DNA of 64,000 nt from Pseudomonadota bacterium (GTDB taxonomy: Bacteria; Pseudomonadota; Gammaproteobacteria; Burkholderiales; Burkholderiaceae_B), in assembly GCA_023440825.1 (NCBI GenBank), contig JAEXRL010000018.1, positions 62,001 to 126,000 of the forward strand, given 5' to 3'. Position numbers and translations under genes: made by a program. The notes beneath the pieces are model-generated. The model searched no databases. It was not told where the DNA came from and was given only the letters and a program-made list of their open reading frames with translations. Shown here one piece after another: positions 25,792-34,312 of this stretch. Position 1 is the first letter of the stretch. Every line of letters starts with the position of its first letter.

Positions 25792-26757
25792 TTATTTCGG
25801 CGCGATGCCTGAAGCAGAGGCGACCTTTTTCCATAACTCAACTTCGTCTGCTAGGACTTCTTTGAACTCCTGTGCCGTCATATTGGCGATAGTAAGCCCG
25901 GCAGTTTGTACTAGTCTATCTCGTGTGGCGGGACTTTGTAGTACTGCGTTGATTTCACTGTTTAATTTTTCGATCAATGCTGGAGGGGTGTTTTTAGGCC
26001 CCATGACACCAAAAAATAAACTGTGGTCGTAGTCAGGTACGCCCGCCTCGGTGAATGTGGGCACTTCAGGGATCAGTTCTGAGCGTTCTTCGGTTGAAAT
26101 CGCAAGCCCTTTGGCACGTCCGGTATTAATTACCGGTGCGGCAAGCAGCAAGGTTTCCATCATGGCATCGATTTGATTGCCTAGTAGCGCAACGCTGGCC
26201 TGTCCATTACCTTTGTAAGGAATGTGCATGAGCTCTGTATCTGTATATCCCGCAAAGGCTTCCATTGCCATATGCGTGGATCCTCCTATACCCGAACTAC
26301 CAAAATTAACTTTACCCGGTTGTTTTTTGGCGTACTCAATAAATTCGCTCATGGTGCTGACGGGCAGGTCATTAGATACCATTAGTACAGTTGGCAAATA
26401 ACCAATGAGTGCGATTGGGGCGAGCTCGTCTAGTACGGCATCAGCCGTCTGATATACGGCAGGGTTAACGGCAATCGCGCTAGATACAAGCAATATATGG
26501 TAGCCGTCAGCAGATGATCTGGCGGTATCTTGAGCGGCGATAGAGCCGCCTGCTCCGACTTTGTTTTCAACAATAACAGGTTGCTCTAGACGCTTACTAA
26601 GTTGTTCTGCAACGATTCGTCCAATGAGATCAGTGGCGCTTCCCGCAGAAAAGCCTATGTTCATTTTAATAGGTTTAGAAGGATAGTCGGCTGCGTATGC
26701 AGAGCCGCTAATAATGAGGCTGACCGTGATTACAAATCGGCTGATAGTTCTGAACAT
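25792..26757 (-). CDS. Bug/TctC-type periplasmic solute receptor
   Basis: A 321-residue Bug receptor with a signal peptide (MFRTISRFVITVSLIISGSA, cut near AYA) and motifs YPSKPIKMNIGFSAGSATDL and VENKVGAGGSIAAQDTARSS. ATG 26757 has GGAG upstream; a start 21 bases earlier is less likely. The usual P-x-x-AGG loop reads GFSAGSATD here, so the ligand-contact loop is altered. It follows the carboxyltransferase gene but is separated from it by a strong terminator, so it may have its own promoter or depend on read-through. Confidence 0.93.
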   Translation of the reverse strand: MFRTISRFVITVSLIISGSAYAADYPSKPIKMNIGFSAGSATDLIGRIVAEQLSKRLEQPVIVENKVGAGGSIAAQDTARSSADGYHILLVSSAIAVNPAVYQTADAVLDELAPIALIGYLPTVLMVSNDLPVSTMSEFIEYAKKQPGKVNFGSSGIGGSTHMAMEAFAGYTDTELMHIPYKGNGQASVALLGNQIDAMMETLLLAAPVINTGRAKGLAISTEERSELIPEVPTFTEAGVPDYDHSLFFGVMGPKNTPPALIEKLNSEINAVLQSPATRDRLVQTAGLTIANMTAQEFKEVLADEVELWKKVASASGIAPK

Positions 26758-26791
26758 GTATGTCTCCGGAAGTGTCATTTTTTATGTTTCT

Positions 26792-26825
26792 AAAAAAAAA
26801 GCGTAAAGGGTACAAACCTTTACGC
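26792..26825 (-). terminator. Rho-independent terminator after the carboxyltransferase gene
   Basis: On the minus strand GCGTAAAGG and CCTTTACGC (26801-26809 and 26817-26825) form a perfect 9-base stem with a 7-base loop, followed by nine Ts (26792-26800). It ends the CoA-transferase / biotin carrier / carboxyltransferase transcript before the Bug gene. Confidence 0.93.
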
Positions 26826-26838
26826 AGGGGCTAATGAC

Positions 26839-28440
26839 TTATGGTTGGACTCCGCATCGTAATTTTTGCCCAACCTCTGCCTGTAAGCGTTTTTCGGCTA
26901 AGAGGATAAACTCACAAAGTATCGGGCGCGTCTCTCGGGGATCGATAATTTCCTCCACAGCGAAGGCTTCTGCAGTACGAAAGGGTGATGCATAAGGCTT
27001 GAGCTCTGCCTCAAGTTCGCGTTCTTTAGCGATTGGATCGGCAGCACTCATAATTTCTTTGCGAAAGGCTGCAGCTACTCCACCCTCTACAGGAAGTGAG
27101 CCCCATTCCGCTGATGGCCAAGCTATTTTTAAATCTACGTCGTTTTTGTTGCATGTAGCCATACCTGCCATCCCATAGCACTTACGGATGACGAGCGTAA
27201 TGGTAGGAACTTTTAGCTTGCCGGCGATGAATACTGCACGCATACCTTCGCGTAGAGTGCCTTCTTGTTCAGCTTTAAGGCCGACCATAAAGCCAGGCAC
27301 ATCGACAAAAAATACTAGTGGAATATGGAAGGTGTCACACAACTCCATGAAATGTATCTGCTTTCGCGCAGAGTGTGCATCCATGGCTCCCCCGTAAACC
27401 ATAGGGTTATTGGCGATAATTCCCACGGGACGTCCGTTAAGTCGAGCTAGCATCGTAATGACCGATTTACCGTATGAGGGTTGGATTTCAAAGCTAGAAT
27501 TTTCATCTACAACCATTTCGACAAGCCGATGCATACTGTAGGCTTGCGTTCGTTTCTCGGGAACGATGTTTGCTAGTTGCTCATCACAACGGTCTACTGG
27601 GTCAGAGCAGACAGATATGGGAGGAAGCTCCCAGACATTGCTAGGCATAAAGCTTAAGAACCGACGTACTTGCTCTAGAGCCTCCTTTTCTGAGGCGGCG
27701 CTGTTATGTATGGTTCCTGCCTTATTGACTGAAACTTTAGTGCCTCCTAGATCATTTTTGTCGATGGTCTGTCCTAACGATCTTTTAACTACAGGTGGAC
27801 CTGCTGCGAAAATCTGGCTGGTGTTTTCAACCATAACGGAAAAGTGCGAAAGAATGGCGCGACCAGCAGGTCCGCCAGCCGCAGTTCCAAGTACAGCTGA
27901 TACGACGGGAACTTCACCAAGTAGTTCTACGGAGCGTTCAAATCCGTGTACGCCAGGAAAAACGCTATGTCCTCGGCGTTTGATGGAGGCTACGCTTCCA
28001 CCGGCTCCATCAATTAAATTAACTAGTGGTATGCGGTAATGGTGGGCCAGGTCTTCAATGAAGCCACCTTGACCACCTTTGCGGCGAGCACTGCCGAATG
28101 TCGTACCGCCGCGCACAGTGAAGTCCTCACCACCTAAAGCGATAGGTCGCCCATCAATGCGTGCTAGGCCGCCCACATAAGGGGCAGGTGTAACCGATAC
28201 TAGATTTTGATTTTCATCATAGACGCCTGTTCCGGCCAAAGAGCCGATTTCGCGAAAGCTGCCTTCGTCCGCAATGATGGCAATACGCTCGCGTACGGTC
28301 TGACGACCATTTTTTCGTTGACGAGCAATGGCATCTGGGCCGCCCATTTTTTGCGCTTCTGCACGCCGGAAAGCAAGTTCTGCAAATTTGTCTCGCTCAT
28401 TTGTGTCGTCCATGATTAATGGCTCGGTTGCTTTATTCAT
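26839..28440 (-). CDS. Acyl-CoA carboxylase, carboxyltransferase (beta) subunit
   Basis: A 533-residue carboxyltransferase of the PccB/MccB type that moves the carboxyl group from biotin to an acyl-CoA. It has two crotonase-like halves. GAGGSVASIKRRGHSVFPGV and GTAAGGPAGRAILSHFSVMV lie in the first; VDVPGFMVGLKAEQEGTLRE and VIRKCYGMAGMATCN lie in the second. I chose ATG 28440, which overlaps the biotin carrier stop in an ATGA. The acyl-CoA substrate cannot be read from the sequence; propionyl-CoA, geranyl- or methylcrotonyl-CoA types all share this fold. Confidence 0.92.
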   Translation of the reverse strand: MNKATEPLIMDDTNERDKFAELAFRRAEAQKMGGPDAIARQRKNGRQTVRERIAIIADEGSFREIGSLAGTGVYDENQNLVSVTPAPYVGGLARIDGRPIALGGEDFTVRGGTTFGSARRKGGQGGFIEDLAHHYRIPLVNLIDGAGGSVASIKRRGHSVFPGVHGFERSVELLGEVPVVSAVLGTAAGGPAGRAILSHFSVMVENTSQIFAAGPPVVKRSLGQTIDKNDLGGTKVSVNKAGTIHNSAASEKEALEQVRRFLSFMPSNVWELPPISVCSDPVDRCDEQLANIVPEKRTQAYSMHRLVEMVVDENSSFEIQPSYGKSVITMLARLNGRPVGIIANNPMVYGGAMDAHSARKQIHFMELCDTFHIPLVFFVDVPGFMVGLKAEQEGTLREGMRAVFIAGKLKVPTITLVIRKCYGMAGMATCNKNDVDLKIAWPSAEWGSLPVEGGVAAAFRKEIMSAADPIAKERELEAELKPYASPFRTAEAFAVEEIIDPRETRPILCEFILLAEKRLQAEVGQKLRCGVQP

Positions 28441-28658
28441 GATTCCACCACACACAGTGCTTGCTCATCTTCGACAGTGTCATTGGCTTGCACGTACAAG
28501 GCTTTGATCACTCCACTGATACTTGCTTCGACAGGGATTTCCATCTTCATAGACTCAAGGATCATGATGACGTCTCCTTGCTTGACGGCGCTGCCTACAG
28601 TGACGTCAATCTTCCATACGGTCCCGGTCACTGGGGAGTTAATTTCAATTTTGGTCAC
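28437..28658 (-). CDS. Free-standing biotin carboxyl carrier protein
   Basis: A 73-residue biotinyl domain. E35-S-M-K38-M-E is the biotinylation motif with K38 the modified lysine, inside the usual beta-barrel (INSPVTGTVWKIDVTVGSAV and GVIKALYVQANDTVEDEQAL). It has no N-terminal extension and is much shorter than AccB, as in stand-alone carriers of methylmalonyl/propionyl-type carboxylases. It overlaps the carboxyltransferase gene by 4 bases, so the two subunits are translationally coupled. Confidence 0.94.
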   Translation of the reverse strand: MTKIEINSPVTGTVWKIDVTVGSAVKQGDVIMILESMKMEIPVEASISGVIKALYVQANDTVEDEQALCVVES

Positions 28659-28700
28659 TCTTTTATCTCCTTAGGTATTGCTTGCCATATAAGGCGCACT

Positions 28701-29957
28701 TTAATTCTGTGTTGAGTCGGGTGTTGAAACATGTGCAGCATAAATAACTTCTGCCGCGATCAATTTTTCTAGCTCCTCTGAGCTAAAGCCAAGTTCTTGA
28801 GCTAGTACTGAGTGAGTGTCCGCTCCAATGTTGTGGCCCGCCCAGCGAACTGCACCCGGAGTGCGGGACAGTCTTGGTACAACATTGGCCATGGCAATAG
28901 GCCCCAACTCGTTGTCTTCAGGTGTGACAATCATGTTGCGGCTTTGATAGTGCTCGTCTTGAAAAATATCTTTGAGATTGTAGATACGCGATGCTGGGAC
29001 TGCCGCATTGCTTAACATGCTCTCTAGCTCTTCAAGCGTGTGGGCTTGAGTCCATTCAGATACTATTGATTCGATACTGTCTTCGTGTTTGGATCGAGCA
29101 GTGGGCGTGGCATACCGGGTGTCTGTAAGTAGATCGGAGCGATTCATCAGCACGGCCAATCGCTTGAAGATACTTTGAGAGCCGGCTGTGATGTGGATGT
29201 ATTGACCGTCAGATGTTTCAAATAGCGTATTGGGTGTATGGCCAGGAAGCCGAGACCCACTTCTTTGCGCTATTTCTCCTAGTTGTTGGAAGGCGGGGAT
29301 ATGTGGCTCCATGAAGCTGAAAGCCGCTTCGTATAAGGCTGCATCGATGACCTGCCCATAGCCGTTTCGCTTGCGCTCAAGGGCGGCCATCACCGCTCCA
29401 AAAGCTCCATATAAGCCGGTGATGTAGTCTGTCATCGAGACGGCAACGCGCGCAGGTGGGCGGTCTGGATCTCCAGTGATTTCGCGAATGCCGCTGAAAG
29501 CCTCGCACACGACACCATAGCCAGGCTGTTGACTGTAAGGGCCATCTTGTCCATATCCGCTGATACGAACCATGATCAGGCCTGGGTTGGAGAGGGATAG
29601 TTCCTCGTAACCCAGGCCCCAGCGTTCCAGTGTTCCAGGACGAAAATTTTCAATCACTATATCGGCTGTTTCACACAAACGGCGGATGATGTCTCGCCCC
29701 TCGTCTTTGCGCAGATCGACCGAAATAATTTTTTTGTTACGTAGAATCGATGCGCCATATAAAGAGCGGCCCTCTTTTTGCCGTCCCATGTATCGAACCG
29801 CGTCCCCTTCTTTTTGCTCTACTTTAATGACGTTTGCTCCAAAATCAGCAAGCAGTCGGGCGCAAAATGGTCCTGCAACGGTCGATCCTAACTCAATCAC
29901 TTTATAGCCTTCCAGCGGTCCGTCTGTTGAGCTTGAGTTCGTCTTTCTGCTACCCAT
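28701..29957 (-). CDS. CaiB/BaiF-type (class III) CoA-transferase
   Basis: A 418-residue family III CoA-transferase that activates a carboxylic acid with CoA from a donor thioester. It has VIELGSTVAGPFCARLLADF, NVIKVEQKEGDAVRY, ENFRPGTLERWGLGYEELS and the catalytic-Asp segment VSMTDYITGLYGAFGAV. ATG 29957 has AAAGGAGG 7 bases upstream and replaces a start 33 bases earlier. First gene of the operon with the biotin carrier and carboxyltransferase. It probably supplies the acyl-CoA to be carboxylated (inference). Confidence 0.92.
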   Translation of the reverse strand: MGSRKTNSSSTDGPLEGYKVIELGSTVAGPFCARLLADFGANVIKVEQKEGDAVRYMGRQKEGRSLYGASILRNKKIISVDLRKDEGRDIIRRLCETADIVIENFRPGTLERWGLGYEELSLSNPGLIMVRISGYGQDGPYSQQPGYGVVCEAFSGIREITGDPDRPPARVAVSMTDYITGLYGAFGAVMAALERKRNGYGQVIDAALYEAAFSFMEPHIPAFQQLGEIAQRSGSRLPGHTPNTLFETSDGQYIHITAGSQSIFKRLAVLMNRSDLLTDTRYATPTARSKHEDSIESIVSEWTQAHTLEELESMLSNAAVPASRIYNLKDIFQDEHYQSRNMIVTPEDNELGPIAMANVVPRLSRTPGAVRWAGHNIGADTHSVLAQELGFSSEELEKLIAAEVIYAAHVSTPDSTQN

Positions 29958-29994
29958 GGTAAAGCCTCCTTTGAATACTTTGGTGGGCATGACG

Positions 29995-30029
29995 AATATA
30001 CATGTTTGGAAATATAATTGTCAACAATT
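29995..30029 (-). promoter_or_regulatory. Promoter of the CoA-transferase/carboxylase operon with overlapping operator
   Basis: On the minus strand TTGACA (30019-30024) and TATATT (29995-30000) are 18 bases apart, a near-consensus promoter ending about 38 bases before the ATG. Around the -35 box, AATTGT-CA-ACAATT (30016-30029, plus strand) is a perfect palindrome with the TGT-NN-ACA core of FCD GntR operators. A repressor bound there would block RNA polymerase. Confidence 0.7.
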
Positions 30030-30159
30030 TAGAAATCTAGTTTGTAATCCAAAAAGGATCGTTTATTGTTTTCATTTGTTGGGTGTAACTAAAAAATAAA
30101 CGCTATCTTGGCAAGCAAACGCACTGTTGCCCCTGTGGCACTTGAGCTTTATTGTGAAA

Positions 30160-30489
30160 ATGTGGTTTGTCCGTATGAGCAATCCATCACTTTTCAAGTA
30201 CAGCAGTCCAATGATGTGGATTGTTTCGGGAGCATGTTCAGAGAGCAGCGGATCGGCCTTCGCAGAGCGACTCGACTCCTATGCTCAAAGAACAAACCTA
30301 GGGGATATAGCAGGCTTTGTTTTTGCCACTACAGTTCCCAGCGCAGGGGCAGTTATGTTGTGCGGTACGGTACCGGTGATTGGAGACATTCGTCCTAGTG
30401 CGCGTTTTACGATGGAGCTGGAAGATCCGGTCTTGGGACGGAGTCTTCGTCATAGCTACGATGTGCAGATGCTGTCGGTCGTTGAGTAA
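30160..30489 (+). pseudogene. C-terminal remnant of a DUF2848-family gene
   Basis: The last 50 residues of this frame (AVMLCGTVPVIGDIRPSARF then MELEDPVLGRSLRHSYDVQM) fit what I remember as the C-terminal signature of DUF2848 proteins, which end in a similar FCGT...GGIRP...MELHDPVLGR...HAY pattern. The family usually has about 220 residues or more. Here the frame is at most 120 codons, the N-terminal part does not look conserved, and the possible starts (ATG at 30160 or 30175) lack ribosome sites. I read it as a decayed gene; a short functional protein is less likely. Confidence 0.5.
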
Positions 30490-30505
30490 GGCTGTTTGAT
30501 GGTGA

Positions 30506-30536
30506 AAGGCTGGCCCTAGCTGACGCGGCCAGCCTT
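30506..30536. terminator. Hairpin after the helicase operon
   Basis: AAGGCTGGCC (30506-30515) and GGCCAGCCTT (30527-30536) form a perfect 10-base stem with an 11-base loop, 6 bases past the helicase stop. T-tracts are short on both strands. It probably terminates the minus-strand operon. Confidence 0.6.
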
Positions 30537-30541
30537 GGTCA

Positions 30542-33500
30542 CTATCGAGCCCTGAATCGTGGTGTGGCTGTGCTAGCGTGTTTTAAAATCTCTGGAAACA
30601 GGTTTTTGCCCTTGCTTGGGCCGCGTGCGCGCCAGTGCTGCAGGAAGTGGCTATCACCGAAAAACAGCAAGTGCTGTTTGGCTCGGGAGCACGCCACATT
30701 CAGTCGTTGACGATCAAGGATAAAGTTCAGATTGCCATGCGTGCGCACGGTTGAGTAACAGACGATATCGGCTTCGCTGCCTTGAAAGGCATCAACGGTA
30801 TTGACGTCTATGTGTAACGGGGACAGCTGTGTTTGCTGCTTGGCTAGCCTACGTCGAATCGCGTCTTTTTGTGCACCATAAGGAGTGATAACCGCGACGG
30901 TGATGGGATCTGTCTGTGCGCTACGAGCATAAGCGGCCAACTGGAGCAGAAATTGGGTAATGGCGTCGGCCTCTTGTGTGTTTTCGTAGCTGGTCCCGTT
31001 ACGTGGACGATGTTGGCGTCCTTTGATATCCAGCCAGTAAATACACGACTCCAGTAGATACCGGTCGTTGAAATCCTCTTCTGTCAGCCCATTGTATAAG
31101 GTGCGCTGATTATCACGACTATAGAACAGTTCGGCCACCAGATCACCAATGGCCGGCGCCATGCGATATTGCCTGTCCAGTATCCCTCGGCACTGAGCGG
31201 GCAGGCGCTCGAACATGGTTTCAAAGAAACTGCCATCAAGAAACTGCTCGCTGAGAAACTCCAGCGCGTCACTGGCCTGTTCCTCACGCAGCAAAGGCGC
31301 GATGCTGGGGGGTAACTGGTAGTGGTCACCCACTAAAATAAGTTTGTGAGAACGTAAAATAGGAATCAGTATTTCGGGTACGGTCGCGCGCCCGGCCTCA
31401 TCAATAATCGCCACATCGAACTGTAGCTGGTCTATGCCCCCTTTATTGCTGGCCAGTCCTACACAGGTAGCGCCCAGTAGATTGCGGTCTGCCAGCAGGG
31501 TAATAAAGAACTCGTCTTGCCCCACTCTGGATAGGCTGTTTTGTTGCAAGGCCGCTCGCCAAATATGACAAAGCGAGGTGTCGGACTCAGGCAGTCGCAC
31601 GGCAGCGGCAATGGCTCGGGTATCTAGTTCGGCCAGCAAATCGGCGTATTGCTGATCAAAGCTAATAGGCTGGATATCGTCGCTCATTTTGTCGGTGTTA
31701 CCGATACGTATTGCCTTAACTGCGTGGGCAAACTGCGAGCCGTGTTCCTGAATGAACTTGCTTAAGGCATTGTCGACAGCCGTATTTTGTTGTGACACGA
31801 GCAACACACGCATGCTGGGCTGTTGTGTGAACAGTTGGTACAACAGCTCCACAATGGCTGTGGTTTTACCCGCACCTGGTGGCCCTTGAATCAGGGCGAT
31901 ATGGCGCTCTTTCAGTGCCAGTTCAACCACTGCTTTTTGACTATTGTCCAATTCGCTCGACCAGATCAAAGGCTCGCTTGGTTCTAGGTGCTCGGGCAGA
32001 TAGTGTTCGGGGGCCAGTAAAATATTTTTCAGGGCGGGGTTGACCAGACGATCCTGAAAGAAATCGTCTAAGGCCTGACTTTGCCGCTGCAACGGAATAT
32101 TAGGAATATTGATATGCAAACGCAGCATCCTAATAGTGGGTTCGCTCAGCAAGGACAGATTCGCTTCAACGGTGATGCAATCAGGCGTGACGGTATACAG
32201 GGGGCGTATCCGGCGCGGGTGACGCACAGAAGAAATATAATCGCACCGCTCGGCGTCCCAGTGTTGCAAGTCAATATATTGACTCGGATTGAGCGTAGTT
32301 GTGTCTGACAGAATATCTTTTAGCCAAGCGACCACGATGTCAAACTGTGCCCTGTCTTCTGGGGGCAGGCGGTCACGGTGCAGGCTTAGCATCTCTTCCG
32401 AGTGCTCCGTCGCCTCTAGTGAAAAATCCAGCGCGGCGTTTTCTTCACAGTCTCGCTGATAAGCGATCACACGTTCCCATTGCTGATAAAAACGCCCTTG
32501 AGCGACACGTTCAGGGGCATCTTGGGTGTCCAGAGCGGCTTGCGCACAAAAATGCAAAAAGGCGTCTATGCCATAGGCCCAGCCAACACGCTCTGACTTA
32601 GCCAGTTCGCGAGCAATCATTGTGAAACGGAAAGGCGTGTCCAGTCCGAGCTGCAACATGGGCGTTTGCGTAATCGTTTGCACCGCTAGCATGGCACCGT
32701 CCTCGCGCACTTGGCAAGTTAGGCGCACAGTTGCCTTGGCCAGCGTTACGATGTGGCTTTCCAGACAATACCCAAGCAAGGTCCAGGGCTCGTCAAGGTC
32801 ATAAAAACGAGCGTCGCTAATCGTGTCGAGCAAGGCCTCGTCGGTCTCCAGATACACTTGCTGATAATTCGACTGTGTACGTGCCTGATAATTGAACTCG
32901 CTCACCTCGATCGAGCGGCTCTGCGTATCAAAGGGGTTCTTGTTCAAGCACAAATCATAGCTGGACGGGTGTACGTGCAAGACTTGTCCAGATATCAGGT
33001 GCAGACCCGGATGCTTCAGTTGGGCGATGGGCAGATACGCTTGTAAGAGTCCGTCATGCAGCGTGCCGATTGCATGTTTGCCTCGCACTACATGCTTGAC
33101 GGAGAACTCTAGGGCAGTGCCCGTCATGATGTGGTGGTAGTACGTAGCGCCACGCGCCACACAACCATAAAATAAGCCACGATGCTTCTTATGGGCAGAC
33201 CTGATGAGTACAGGAATCTCATCGCCGTAGCGTAGAGCTTGAGCTCGCTGCACGATATTGTCTCTAGCAAAAGAAATACGGTGTTTAAAACGTGGGAGTG
33301 GTAGACCTAATTCCTTGAGGCTGACCACGACCAGTTTTCCAGCATACAGCCATTGTGCAGGTAGCAAGGCGTCGGCGGTATTCAGGGTGAGTAACTCCTG
33401 ATAGGCCTGATCTGCCAGCAAGGCCTGAATGTGTGCCTGCTCGTAGTCTAGGTAATGTGCGTATTCTTGAACACGTATGCGGGCATCTTCAATACGCGCA

Positions 33501-33862
33501 TATTCGCGACGCAACACTGACTTGCGGTACGGGCTGGAGCTAGTATTGGCCACTTCCGCATCAATCGTCTTTTGCAACATATTTAGCTCATTGGGCAAGT
33601 CGGCGACCATGTCGCGCCTTGCTTGAATGGCCTGAAGTAAAAGCTGGCTTTGTTCTACGCCTATTTGTTGCAGATGCACCTGTTGCTCTGCCTGCTGGGA
33701 TTGCTGCGCCGCTGCTGCCCGTGAACGCAAAATATCGGCCTGTGCTTTTTCTTGTCCCTGCTTGAGCTCTTCTACCAGAGTCATGCGGTTGTATATCCAA
33801 GCGATGGCCGTGGCACTGGCCATGACTCCTAAGCCGGCTGCAAGAATAACGCGTTGGTTCAT
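30542..33862 (-). CDS. Membrane-anchored UPF1-like (COG1112) SF1 helicase
   Basis: A 1106-residue protein with one N-terminal membrane helix (about residues 5-24), a long Gln/Ala-rich coiled coil (about 28-150), a beta-rich middle region (about 170-330, possibly OB/S1-like), a helical linker, and a C-terminal superfamily 1 helicase core. Helicase motifs are complete: GPPGAGKT near 660, VAIIDEAGRA near 818, LVGDHYQLPP, RQYRMAPAI, VITPYGAQ, DAFQGSEADIV near 1025 and NVACSRAK. It should use ATP to move on or remodel RNA or DNA at the membrane. I see no nuclease or kinase domain. Last gene of a four-gene operon, 4 bases after the preceding stop and without a clear ribosome site of its own, which suggests translational coupling. 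Mokosh defence systems also use a COG1112 helicase, but their kinase or PLD parts are absent. Confidence 0.88.
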   Translation of the reverse strand: MNQRVILAAGLGVMASATAIAWIYNRMTLVEELKQGQEKAQADILRSRAAAAQQSQQAEQQVHLQQIGVEQSQLLLQAIQARRDMVADLPNELNMLQKTIDAEVANTSSSPYRKSVLRREYARIEDARIRVQEYAHYLDYEQAHIQALLADQAYQELLTLNTADALLPAQWLYAGKLVVVSLKELGLPLPRFKHRISFARDNIVQRAQALRYGDEIPVLIRSAHKKHRGLFYGCVARGATYYHHIMTGTALEFSVKHVVRGKHAIGTLHDGLLQAYLPIAQLKHPGLHLISGQVLHVHPSSYDLCLNKNPFDTQSRSIEVSEFNYQARTQSNYQQVYLETDEALLDTISDARFYDLDEPWTLLGYCLESHIVTLAKATVRLTCQVREDGAMLAVQTITQTPMLQLGLDTPFRFTMIARELAKSERVGWAYGIDAFLHFCAQAALDTQDAPERVAQGRFYQQWERVIAYQRDCEENAALDFSLEATEHSEEMLSLHRDRLPPEDRAQFDIVVAWLKDILSDTTTLNPSQYIDLQHWDAERCDYISSVRHPRRIRPLYTVTPDCITVEANLSLLSEPTIRMLRLHINIPNIPLQRQSQALDDFFQDRLVNPALKNILLAPEHYLPEHLEPSEPLIWSSELDNSQKAVVELALKERHIALIQGPPGAGKTTAIVELLYQLFTQQPSMRVLLVSQQNTAVDNALSKFIQEHGSQFAHAVKAIRIGNTDKMSDDIQPISFDQQYADLLAELDTRAIAAAVRLPESDTSLCHIWRAALQQNSLSRVGQDEFFITLLADRNLLGATCVGLASNKGGIDQLQFDVAIIDEAGRATVPEILIPILRSHKLILVGDHYQLPPSIAPLLREEQASDALEFLSEQFLDGSFFETMFERLPAQCRGILDRQYRMAPAIGDLVAELFYSRDNQRTLYNGLTEEDFNDRYLLESCIYWLDIKGRQHRPRNGTSYENTQEADAITQFLLQLAAYARSAQTDPITVAVITPYGAQKDAIRRRLAKQQTQLSPLHIDVNTVDAFQGSEADIVCYSTVRTHGNLNFILDRQRLNVACSRAKQHLLFFGDSHFLQHWRARGPSKGKNLFPEILKHASTATPRFRAR

Positions 33863-33866
33863 CGGT

Positions 33867-34310
33867 TTAACTGAGCTTGCTGTTCAAAAGTTGCACAGCC
33901 TCTTCAGCAGAAATCTTCCCTTCATCCAGCTTCTTGAGAATATCTTGCTGTCGCGCATTCGTTTGGTCCATGTGTCGCGCTTCGTGACGTAAGCGTTCCA
34001 TGGCTTGCTCATGGTTTTGGAAGCTATTTTTATCCTCATTGCTCAAGGCTTTCATCTGTACCTGATGATCCAGCTCCGCTTTTTCCAAGTCCATACGTCC
34101 CAGCGTAACCTGGGTTTCGCCTTCCTGACGTACGCGCTTGGTGACCTCTAGCTCTTTTCCGTAATCAATTACCCCTTTGGCCACATCCACTGAGGTCTGA
34201 GCAATTTCTAATATATGGCCTATGTTCAAGGTACGGGCTTGTTCGCCGGCCTTGGGTGTGGCGTCTATAGCAGGCACGCCAGAAGAGGGGTTTTTGGTAG
34301 GTGCCTTCAT
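33867..34310 (-). CDS. Small coiled-coil protein of the helicase operon
   Basis: A 147-residue protein I do not recognise. A Pro/Lys/Thr-rich N-terminus (1-25) is followed by an amphipathic helix (GHILEIAQTSVDVAKGVIDY, about 31-50) and a long charged helix with heptad-like spacing (about 51-125). It ends in a short acidic/hydrophobic segment (LDEGKISAEEAVQLLNSKLS). No signal peptide or strong membrane segment. AGGAGA precedes the ATG. The gap to the upstream stop is 2 bases. Likely a structural partner that assembles with the other coiled-coil members (inference). Confidence 0.85.
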   Translation of the reverse strand: MKAPTKNPSSGVPAIDATPKAGEQARTLNIGHILEIAQTSVDVAKGVIDYGKELEVTKRVRQEGETQVTLGRMDLEKAELDHQVQMKALSNEDKNSFQNHEQAMERLRHEARHMDQTNARQQDILKKLDEGKISAEEAVQLLNSKLS

Positions 34311-34312
34311 GG

